Shown here: piece by piece, positions 1 through 4,641 of the stretch | Layout of the letters: each line of letters starts with the position of its first letter | How positions within the stretch are numbered: position 1 is the stretch's first letter | Origin: an uncultured Lachnospiraceae bacterium | GTDB lineage: Bacteria > Bacillota > Clostridia > Lachnospirales > Lachnospiraceae | DNA length: 5,336 bases | Assembly: GCA_947628025.1 (NCBI GenBank) | Contig: CANQYH010000228.1 | Coordinates: 1-5,336, forward strand | Direction of reading: 5' to 3' | Translations under genes and position numbers: made by a program | Notes under the pieces: generated by a model | What the model saw: only the letters and a program-made list of their open reading frames with translations | What the model was told of the DNA's origin: nothing | Database searches by the model: none

Positions 1-760
1 CGGTATGATTGTGTCCCCGCCGAAAGCCGGCAAGACGACGCTTTTAAAGCAGGTGGCCCAGGCGATCACCACCAATCATCCGGACATGCACCTGATCATT
101 CTGCTGATCGACGAGCGCCCGGAGGAAGTTACGGATATCAAGGAATCGGTCATCGGCCGGAACGTGGAGGTCATTTATTCGACCTTTGACGAGCTGCCGG
201 AGCGGCATAAGAGGGTTTCCGAGATGGTAGTGGAACGGGCCCGCCGCCTGGTGGAGCATGGCCGTGACGTGATCATCCTGCTGGACAGCATCACCCGTCT
301 GGCCCGCGCCTACAATATCGTAGTCCCGCCCAGCGGGCGCACGCTTTCCGGCGGTATGGACCCGGCTGCCCTGCATATGCCCAAGCGCTTCTTCGGCGCG
401 GCCCGCAATATGCGCGAGGGCGGCAGTCTGACGATTCTGGCTACGGCCCTGGTCAATACCGGCAGCCGCATGGACGACGTGGTATATGAGGAATTTAAGG
501 GCACTGGCAACATGGAGCTGGTGTTGGACCGGAAGCTTTCCGAAAAGCGCATTTTCCCGGCGATCGATATCCTGAAATCCGGCACCCGCAACGATCATCT
601 GCTCCTGACGAAAGAAGAGCAGGAGTGCGTGGATATCCTGCGCAAGGCCACCAACGGTCTGAAGCCGGAGGACGCCGTGGAGCGGATCCTGGATCTGTTC
701 GCCAAGACCCGGAACAATCGGGAGTTTATCGAGAATGCCAAGCGGATGCGGTTTTTCTAA
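1..760 (+). CDS. rho: Transcription termination factor Rho, C-terminal ATPase part (5' end outside window)
   Basis: Rho is a hexameric RNA-dependent ATPase/translocase that unwinds RNA from the elongation complex in the cytoplasm. About 252 residues are visible, covering the RecA-like motor domain. The N-terminal RNA-binding domain lies upstream, and the reading frame is open to the window edge, so the ATG at 5 is an internal methionine. Counting from that Met, the Walker A loop PPKAGKTT is at 5-12, the conserved LIDERPEEVT at 34-43, Walker B ILLDS at 91-95, and the GGMDPAALH/PKRFFGAARN stretch around 116-135. The EEFKGTGNMEL segment is at 162-172, and SGTR at 192-195 carries the probable arginine finger. 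The stop is TAA at 758-760. All motor motifs are intact. There is no convincing hairpin between rho and rpmE, but a promoter lies there, so rpmE can be expressed independently. Identity is near certain. Confidence 0.97.
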   Translation, partial: GMIVSPPKAGKTTLLKQVAQAITTNHPDMHLIILLIDERPEEVTDIKESVIGRNVEVIYSTFDELPERHKRVSEMVVERARRLVEHGRDVIILLDSITRLARAYNIVVPPSGRTLSGGMDPAALHMPKRFFGAARNMREGGSLTILATALVNTGSRMDDVVYEEFKGTGNMELVLDRKLSEKRIFPAIDILKSGTRNDHLLLTKEEQECVDILRKATNGLKPEDAVERILDLFAKTRNNREFIENAKRMRFF

Positions 761-790
761 AAGGCCGTATGAAAATCCTCATTTTTTCGC

Positions 791-819
791 TTGCATATTA
801 AAAATTTCTGTGCTATACT
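791..819 (+). promoter_or_regulatory. Sigma-A-type promoter upstream of rpmE
   Basis: TTGCAT (791-796) serves as a -35 with only the TTG matching well. It is followed after exactly 17 bases by TATACT (814-819), a five-of-six match to the -10 consensus. A TG one base upstream of the -10 (811-812) makes it an extended -10 element, which compensates for the weak -35. Transcription would begin near 825-828, giving a leader of about 70 bases before rpmE. The surrounding bases 781-820 are much more AT-rich than the flanking genes. Confidence 0.75.
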
Positions 820-825
820 AATTAG

Positions 826-894
826 GCTGTTCGTACAAAAAAGTGATCTTGCGTCACGATTGCATAGAAGAATAAGAGTTGAGAGGTGAAAGAC
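826..894 (+). promoter_or_regulatory. 5' leader and ribosome binding site of rpmE
   Basis: The leader contains a short stem, GTGA (843-846) with TCAC (854-857), and a purine-rich Shine-Dalgarno, AGAGGTGA at 882-889, five bases before the ATG at 895. This spacing chooses the ATG over an in-frame GTG at 886 that lies inside the Shine-Dalgarno. Ribosomal leader motifs for bL31 autoregulation have been proposed in Firmicutes. I cannot tell by eye whether this leader matches one, and the visible stem is weak. Confidence 0.4.
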
Positions 895-1104
895 ATGAAA
901 CAGGGTATCCATCCGGCATACTATCAGGCAAAGGTTACCTGCAACTGCGGGAATGAATTCGTAACCGGATCTACGAAGAAAGAGATTCACGTAGAAGTTT
1001 GTTCCAAGTGCCATTCATTCTATACTGGCCAGCAGAAAGCAGCCGCTGCCCGCGGACGTATCGATAAGTTCAACCGTAAGTATGGTCTTAGCGCGGCGAA
1101 TTAG
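895..1104 (+). CDS. rpmE: 50S ribosomal protein bL31 (type A, zinc-binding)
   Basis: This is the large-subunit ribosomal protein bL31, which helps bridge the 50S and 30S subunits. The product is 69 residues, normal for the family, and begins MKQGIHPAYY, a typical start. Four cysteines form the zinc ribbon: C16 and C18 (CNC) plus C36 and C39 (CSKC). This is therefore the C+ form, which holds zinc, rather than the cysteine-free paralogue some bacteria make in zinc limitation. The C-terminal part is basic (GRIDKFNRKYG), as expected for rRNA contact. The start at 895 is supported by the Shine-Dalgarno at 882-889. The stop is TAG. It follows rho with its own promoter and ends at a strong intrinsic terminator, so it is probably a monocistronic unit with possible read-through from rho. 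I did not recognise a Zur operator. Identity is very secure. Confidence 0.96.
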   Translation: MKQGIHPAYYQAKVTCNCGNEFVTGSTKKEIHVEVCSKCHSFYTGQQKAAAARGRIDKFNRKYGLSAAN

Positions 1105-1114
1105 CCGAAGCATG

Positions 1115-1169
1115 AGCACGGGGTTGAGACTGAGTGGAGACGCTTGGTCTCAATTTTTCGTGCTTTTTT
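1115..1169 (+). terminator. Intrinsic terminator after rpmE
   Basis: The outer arms AGCACG (1115-1120) and CGTGCT (1159-1164) pair perfectly. The inner arms TTGAGAC (1124-1130) and GTCTCAA (1147-1153) also pair. Between them GGG (1121-1123) can form wobble pairs with the T run at 1154-1158. A run of six T (1164-1169), its first base also closing the stem, follows. The 3' arm GTCTC can alternatively pair with a second GAGAC at 1137-1141 to give a compact five-base loop. The structure starts 10 bases after the rpmE stop. Confidence 0.9.
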
Positions 1170-1205
1170 ATATTTTTCGGCGCATTTGACTGTATGGACG
1201 GAGCT

Positions 1206-1238
1206 GCCGGAGGCGGGGAGAGCCGCCGGCGGTCCGGC
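1206..1238 (+). promoter_or_regulatory. GC-rich leader hairpin before the DUF1385 gene
   Basis: GCCGGA (1206-1211) pairs with TCCGGC (1233-1238). Inside, GGCGG (1212-1216) pairs with CCGCC (1223-1227) around the loop GGAGAG, leaving a second GGCGG (1228-1232) as a bulge. There is no T run after it, so it is not an ordinary intrinsic terminator. It ends five bases before the Shine-Dalgarno of the next gene and may influence translation or RNA stability. The function is inferred only. Confidence 0.45.
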
Positions 1239-1243
1239 ATAAC

Positions 1244-1252
1244 AGAGGGGAG
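1244..1252 (+). promoter_or_regulatory. Ribosome binding site of the DUF1385 gene
   Basis: The purine run AGAGGGGAG abuts an ATG at 1253 with no spacer but stands nine bases before a second in-frame ATG at 1262. Normal Shine-Dalgarno spacing therefore favours 1262 as the true start. Initiation at 1253 would add only the residues MIG. Confidence 0.65.
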
Positions 1253-1261
1253 ATGATCGGC

Positions 1262-2206
1262 ATGAAATATTCCGGCATTGGCGGGCAGGCCGTCATTGAA
1301 GGGATCATGATGAAAAATAAAGACGATTACGCCACAGCCGTGCGCAAATCCAACGGCGAGATCGAAGTGGTGAAAGGGACTTACGTCAGCATCACGGAAA
1401 AAGTGAAGCTGTTTTCCCTGCCGTTTGTCCGCGGGATATTTAATTTTGTGGATTCCATGATCCTTGGGATGCGCACGCTGACGTTGTCGGCCAGTTTTTT
1501 TGAGGACGACGAGACAGAGGAAGAGCCCAGTAAATTTGAGCTGTGGCTGGATCAGGTATTCGGCGAGAAGCTGGAGAAATATCTGATGTCGGCGGTCATG
1601 GTGTTCTCTGTGGTCGCCGCGGTGCTGATCTTTATGGTGCTGCCGCTTGGCATCAGCCGCCTTTTGAAGCCATTGGTGCCGTCTGACGCGCTGATGGCGT
1701 TTATAGAGGGCATCCTGCGGCTTGTGATCTTCATTTTATATATTAAGCTGGTTTCGAACATGGAGGACATTCGCCGTACCTTTATGTATCACGGCGCGGA
1801 ACACAAGTGCATCAACTGCATCGAGCACGGCATGGAGCTGAATGTGGAGAACGTCCGCGCCAGTTCCCGGCAGCATAAACGGTGCGGGACCAGTTTCCTG
1901 ATCATTGTGATGCTGATCAGTATCATCGTACTAATGCTGGTACGCGTAGACGGGTTCCTCATGCGGATCGCCAGCCGTATCCTGCTGATCCCGGTGATCG
2001 CGGGGATCTCTTATGAATTTCTCCGCCTGGCCGGACGCAGCGACAACTGCGTCATAAACTTCCTGAGCAAGCCTGGCTTGTGGATGCAGGGGATGACCAC
2101 GCGGGAGCCGGACGACAGCATGATCGAGGTAGCGATCGCGGCGGTGGAGGCGGTATTTGACTGGCGCAGCTACCTGGCGGAGAATTTTGGAGAGGGACAT
2201 ACATGA
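1262..2206 (+). CDS. yqhQ: DUF1385 family membrane protein, YqhQ-like
   Basis: This is a 314-residue protein of the DUF1385/YqhQ family (COG3872), whose biochemical role is not known to me. It opens with the family hallmark YSGIGGQAVIEGIMM (residues 3-17). A negatively charged stretch (EDDETEEE, about 81-88) follows, then four likely membrane helices at about 109-128, 146-165, 211-228 and 234-254. Between the second and third helices lies a conserved polar block: HGAEHKC with H177, E180, H181 and C183, then C186, then QHKRCGTSF with H205 and C208. These residues could bind a metal, which fits the family's description as putative metal-dependent enzymes, but this is inference. The length matches B. 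subtilis YqhQ. It is the first gene of a tight unit: its TGA overlaps the prmC start as ATGA, so the two are probably translationally coupled. No promoter of its own is evident. Confidence 0.9.
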   Translation: MKYSGIGGQAVIEGIMMKNKDDYATAVRKSNGEIEVVKGTYVSITEKVKLFSLPFVRGIFNFVDSMILGMRTLTLSASFFEDDETEEEPSKFELWLDQVFGEKLEKYLMSAVMVFSVVAAVLIFMVLPLGISRLLKPLVPSDALMAFIEGILRLVIFILYIKLVSNMEDIRRTFMYHGAEHKCINCIEHGMELNVENVRASSRQHKRCGTSFLIIVMLISIIVLMLVRVDGFLMRIASRILLIPVIAGISYEFLRLAGRSDNCVINFLSKPGLWMQGMTTREPDDSMIEVAIAAVEAVFDWRSYLAENFGEGHT

Positions 2207-3150
2207 CCCTGCGGCAGTTATGGGCGGAGAACGCGGAGCGTTTGCGGGCCGCGGACATCGCAGAGGCAGAATTGGACGCCAGGATTCTGTTATTGGAAGC
2301 GTTTCAGACTGATCTTGCACATTTTCTGGCAGAACAGGTCCGCCCTTTGCCTGAGACCGAGGCGGTGCGGCGGCAGATCGAACGGGATCGGGACCTCATT
2401 TCCGAACGTGCCCGTAGAAGGCCGCTTTCGTATATCCTGGGACGGCAGGAGTTTATGGGCCTGACCTTTGCGGTCGATGAGCGTGTGCTGATTCCGCGGC
2501 AGGATACGGAGACGCTGGTGGAGCTGGTCTTGGAGGAGCAAAAAGATCCGGGACTGAGCGTGCTGGACCTTTGCACCGGTTCCGGCTGTATCGCCGTCAG
2601 CCTGGCTGCGCTGGGCGGGTATGCGGAGACAGCGGCCGCGGATCTGTCGGAGGCGGCGCTTGACGTGGCGGAGGCCAATGCCAGGGAATTGCTGGATGAG
2701 ACCTGGGAGGTCGGGACCTGGAGGTCCGGTAAACTGGAAAAAACGGGAAATGATATGCGAGACGAGAGCGATAGACCAGCGAGCGGCCGCCGGCATTTCC
2801 GGCTGTATTGCGGAGATCTGTTTGGCGCTCTGCCTCCGGGTAAAAAATATGACATATTGGTTTCCAATCCGCCCTATATCCCTGCCGGAGAGATATCCGG
2901 ACTGCAGGCGGAGGTGAGCGGCTACGAACCGCGGATGGCCCTGGACGGTGCGGCGGACGGATTGATATTTTACCGCAGGATCGCGGCGGAGGCCCCCCTG
3001 TGGCTGCGTCCGGGCGGATCGGTGTATCTGGAGATCGGGTACGACCAGGCGGAAGCGGTTTGCGGACTGCTGGCGGAGCAGGGGTTTTGGCGGATCCGGG
3101 TATTTAAGGATCTGCCCGGCCACGACCGTGTGGTGCGGGCGTCTTTATAA
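2203..3150 (+). CDS. prmC: Peptide chain release factor N5-glutamine methyltransferase PrmC
   Basis: PrmC uses S-adenosylmethionine to methylate the side-chain amide of the glutamine in the GGQ motif of release factors 1 and 2, which speeds peptide release. The N-terminal helical domain contains RPLSYILG (73-80), then LIPRQDTE (96-103). The AdoMet-binding motif I is VLDLCTGSG (120-128), with the acidic residue at D147. The catalytic NPPY is at 222-225, binding the substrate glutamine. The end, GHDRVV (306-311), is also typical. At 315 residues it is about 30 longer than usual. The excess sits between ANARELL (158-164) and GDLF (204-207), where relatives have a short linker. This part is polar, has codons (AGG, CGA, AGA) less used elsewhere in the gene, and starts at a small tandem duplication. 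The start overlaps the previous stop (ATGA), with Shine-Dalgarno GGAGAGGG at 2189-2196. Its substrate gene prfA follows directly. The reading frame is intact. Confidence 0.95.
   Translation: MTLRQLWAENAERLRAADIAEAELDARILLLEAFQTDLAHFLAEQVRPLPETEAVRRQIERDRDLISERARRRPLSYILGRQEFMGLTFAVDERVLIPRQDTETLVELVLEEQKDPGLSVLDLCTGSGCIAVSLAALGGYAETAAADLSEAALDVAEANARELLDETWEVGTWRSGKLEKTGNDMRDESDRPASGRRHFRLYCGDLFGALPPGKKYDILVSNPPYIPAGEISGLQAEVSGYEPRMALDGAADGLIFYRRIAAEAPLWLRPGGSVYLEIGYDQAEAVCGLLAEQGFWRIRVFKDLPGHDRVVRASL
2700..2729 (+). repeat. 15-bp imperfect tandem duplication inside prmC
   Basis: Two adjacent 15-base units, 2700-2714 and 2715-2729, both begin GACCTGG and differ at only a few positions. In the protein they give TWEVG (167-171) and TWRSG (172-176). 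The second copy sits in a near-perfect palindrome, GGACCT-GG-AGGTCC (2714-2727). A length of exactly five codons preserves the frame. It lies at the start of the extra segment of PrmC. Confidence 0.75.
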
Positions 3151-3155
3151 GGAGG
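3149..3155 (+). promoter_or_regulatory. Ribosome binding site of prfA
   Basis: AAGGAGG, a full match to the anti-Shine-Dalgarno complement, overlaps the last two bases of the prmC stop codon and stands five bases before the ATG at 3161. It decides the prfA start against an upstream in-frame GTG at 3128 that lies inside prmC. Confidence 0.9.
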
Positions 3156-3160
3156 TTTTT

Positions 3161-4237
3161 ATGTTTGACCATTTGGACGATATCCTGATCCATTATGAGG
3201 AATTGATGCAGGAATTGAACAGCCCGGACGTGACCGCGGATCAGAACCGTTTCCGGAAGCTGATGAAAGAGCAGTCGGATCTGATGCCGTTGGTGGACAC
3301 GTATAAGGCGTATAAAAAAGCGAACCAGGACGTGCAGGACAGCCTGGCGATGCTGGAGGAAGAAAACGATGAGGAAATGCGTGAACTGGCGAAAGAGGAG
3401 CTTTCCGACGCCAAGCAGCGCATCGCGGATCTGGAACAAAAGCTGAAGATCCTGCTTCTGCCGAAAGATCCCAACGACGATAAAAATATCATTCTGGAGA
3501 TCCGCGCCGGCGCGGGCGGCGAGGAAGCCGCGCTGTTTGCGGCGGAGCTGTACCGGATGTATGTGAATTACGCCGAGAGCAATCATTGGAAAGTGGAGAT
3601 CGTCAGCCTGAGCGAGAGCGGCATCGGCGGATTTAAGGAAGTGGTGGCCATGATCACGGGCAGGGGCGCTTATTCCAAGATGAAATACGAGAGCGGCGTC
3701 CATCGTGTGCAGCGCGTGCCCGAGACGGAGAGCGGCGGCCGTATCCATACCTCCACGGCTACGGTGGCGGTGATGCCCGAGGCGGAGGAAGTGGACGTGC
3801 AGATCGATCCCAAGGACTGCCGCATCGACGTTATGCGCGCTTCCGGCAACGGCGGCCAATGTGTGAACACCACCGATTCCGCGGTCCGTCTGACGCACAT
3901 CCCGACGGGCATCGTGATCTACAGCCAGACGGAGAAGTCTCAGCTCCAGAACAAAGATAAAGCGTTCCGGCTCCTGCGTTCGAAGCTTTACGATCTGGAA
4001 CTGGCGAAGCGGCAAAACTCCGAGGCGGAGGAGCGGCGCAGCCAGATCGGTACTGGCGACCGTTCGGAGAAGATCCGCACGTACAATTTCCCACAGGGCC
4101 GCGTCACCGACCATCGGATCAAGCTGACCCTGTACCGGATCGATTCTATTATGGACGGCGATATCCAGGAGCTTTTGGATAGTCTGATCGCGGCAGATCA
4201 GGCAGAAAAACTCAGCCGATTGAATGAAGCGGTGTGA
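3161..4237 (+). CDS. prfA: Peptide chain release factor 1 (RF1)
   Basis: RF1 recognises UAA and UAG in the ribosomal A site and triggers hydrolysis of the peptidyl-tRNA ester. The product is 358 residues, the normal length. The N-terminal domain is helical and charged, with coiled-coil-like stretches at about 55-97. Then come IRAGAGGEEAALFAAEL (114-130), the PxT-type stop-codon reading motif as PET at 187-189 within VPETESGGRIHTST, and the catalytic loop SGNGGQCVNTTDSAVR (228-243) with GGQ at 231-233. Q233 is the residue PrmC should methylate. The segment RSEKIRTYNFPQGRVTDHR (301-319) is also characteristic. The PET tripeptide and the absence of an RF2-type SPF motif separate it from RF2. Placement 10 bases after prmC with a strong Shine-Dalgarno indicates an operon and matched production of enzyme and substrate. 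Its own stop is TGA, which RF1 does not read. No defects are visible. Confidence 0.97.
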   Translation: MFDHLDDILIHYEELMQELNSPDVTADQNRFRKLMKEQSDLMPLVDTYKAYKKANQDVQDSLAMLEEENDEEMRELAKEELSDAKQRIADLEQKLKILLLPKDPNDDKNIILEIRAGAGGEEAALFAAELYRMYVNYAESNHWKVEIVSLSESGIGGFKEVVAMITGRGAYSKMKYESGVHRVQRVPETESGGRIHTSTATVAVMPEAEEVDVQIDPKDCRIDVMRASGNGGQCVNTTDSAVRLTHIPTGIVIYSQTEKSQLQNKDKAFRLLRSKLYDLELAKRQNSEAEERRSQIGTGDRSEKIRTYNFPQGRVTDHRIKLTLYRIDSIMDGDIQELLDSLIAADQAEKLSRLNEAV

Positions 4238-4298
4238 TCTCTGATTTTTAGCCATTTTTCCGGAGCTCTGCTTCAAAAATATGGAATATAATGATACA

Positions 4299-4334
4299 AA
4301 AGACGGCCATTGACGCAGATCTCTGGCCGTTTTC
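4299..4334 (+). terminator. Probable intrinsic terminator after prfA, first hairpin
   Basis: ACGGCCA (4303-4309) pairs with TGGCCGT (4324-4330) around a 14-base loop. The stem can extend by a G-U pair and two A-T pairs (4300-4302 with 4331-4333). The 3' side is a short T run ending TTTTC (4330-4334). On the complementary strand the same stem is followed by CTTTTG, so it may also act in reverse. It starts about 65 bases after the prfA stop and is the best candidate for the end of the yqhQ-prmC-prfA transcript. Confidence 0.7.
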
Positions 4335-4353
4335 TGTATTTGAACGGCCTTTT
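4325..4353 (+). terminator. Alternative, overlapping terminator-like hairpin
   Basis: GGCCGTT (4325-4331) can pair with AACGGCC (4343-4349) around an 11-base loop, followed by TTTT (4350-4353). Its 5' arm is the 3' arm of the preceding hairpin, so the two structures exclude each other in one RNA molecule. It could be a backup terminator or part of a switch. No upstream peptide or ligand-binding structure that would control the choice is visible. Confidence 0.5.
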
Positions 4354-4579
4354 GGCGCGCTGCGCCGTGGCCGAAGCTCTATCAATGCCTTGACAACTTT
4401 TTTCGCGGATAAAGCAGTTTCTGATATTCAGGTAATTTTCGTTATGAGTTTCCGCTGTGCGCCATGGTTTGTTGAAAGCTTTCGGTTTTTGGGGGTTTTT
4501 CTGAAAAAAACTGTGAGCTTGGGTCATCTGTCAGCGCACGCGGCGCGTATTCTGTGCTTATTCTGTATACAAGAATGTC

Positions 4580-4609
4580 TTGCTATTGGCTTATGAAATA
4601 TGATATGAT
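4580..4609 (+). promoter_or_regulatory. Sigma-A-type promoter of the PD-(D/E)XK gene
   Basis: TTGCTA (4580-4585, four of six) and TATGAT (4604-4609, five of six) are separated by 18 bases. A TG at 4601-4602 gives an extended -10. The start of transcription would be near 4615-4618, leaving a leader of about 25 bases. The -35 overlaps the inverted repeat CAAGA-ATG-TCTTG (4570-4582), a possible operator. Confidence 0.6.
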
Positions 4610-4627
4610 AGGGACAGAGGGACGAAC

Positions 4628-4636
4628 AAGGGGGGA
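4628..4636 (+). promoter_or_regulatory. Ribosome binding site deciding a TTG start
   Basis: AAGGGGGGA stands six bases before TTG at 4642. The next in-frame ATG at 4660 would be more than 20 bases away from it, so the TTG is the likely start. Confidence 0.75.
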
Positions 4637-4641
4637 TTTAT

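Larger units (their letters stand above)
4238..4641. other. 404-base intergenic region between prfA and the PD-(D/E)XK gene
   Basis: No convincing gene lies here. The first part holds terminator-like hairpins (4300-4353) and a small GGCGC-GCT-GCGCC stem (4354-4366). Positions 4370-4530 are T-rich and include the palindrome GAAAGCTTTC (4475-4484) followed by runs of T and G. Nearer the next gene are an 11-bp palindrome with a single central base (4538-4548), a direct repeat of TATTCTGT at 4548-4555 and 4559-4566, TGTATACA (4564-4571) and CAAGA-ATG-TCTTG (4570-4582), then the promoter at 4580-4609. An open frame of 101 codons at 4291-4596 on the + strand begins inside the first terminator region, has no Shine-Dalgarno and a sequence without protein-like features, so I do not call it a gene. 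Confidence 0.7.

Noticed and set aside
44..598. Open frame on the minus strand opposite rho
   Set aside because: It is antisense to the conserved Rho motor domain, and its composition is that of a reverse-frame artefact.
769..787. ATGA/TCAT followed by T residues after rho as a possible terminator
   Set aside because: A four-pair, AT-rich stem is too weak to support an intrinsic terminator.
886..897. GTG at 886 as the start of rpmE
   Set aside because: It lies inside the Shine-Dalgarno; the ATG at 895 has correct spacing and gives the family's normal N-terminus.
1186..1191. TTGACT resembling a -35 upstream of the DUF1385 gene
   Set aside because: The expected -10 position about 17 bases downstream is GC-rich with no TATAAT-like sequence.
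2290..3123. Long open frame on the minus strand opposite prmC
   Set aside because: It is a shadow of prmC with a biased composition, no family resemblance and no initiation signals.
3128..3160. GTG at 3128 as the start of prfA
   Set aside because: It lies inside the end of prmC; the ATG at 3161 follows an ideal AAGGAGG and matches the RF1 N-terminus.
3104..4276. Long open frame on the minus strand opposite prfA
   Set aside because: It is the antisense shadow of a well-conserved RF1 gene, is rich in His/Arg/Leu without recognisable motifs, and has no ribosome binding site. Long antisense frames are expected from GC-rich codon use.
4287..4292. Perfect TATAAT just before the first hairpin after prfA
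   Set aside because: No -35 at 16-18 bases upstream and no TGn extension. A small RNA starting there cannot be excluded but has no other support.
4390..4395. Perfect TTGACA in the spacer
   Set aside because: The only AT-rich -10-like sequences lie 12 or about 26 bases away, outside the usable spacing.
4273..4527. 84-codon open frame on the minus strand in the same spacer
   Set aside because: It covers the terminator hairpins, lacks initiation signals, and has an unremarkable, basic composition.
4291..4596. 101-codon open frame on the + strand in the spacer after prfA
   Set aside because: It starts inside the prfA terminator region, has no Shine-Dalgarno, ends inside the promoter of the next gene, and has no protein-like motif I recognise.
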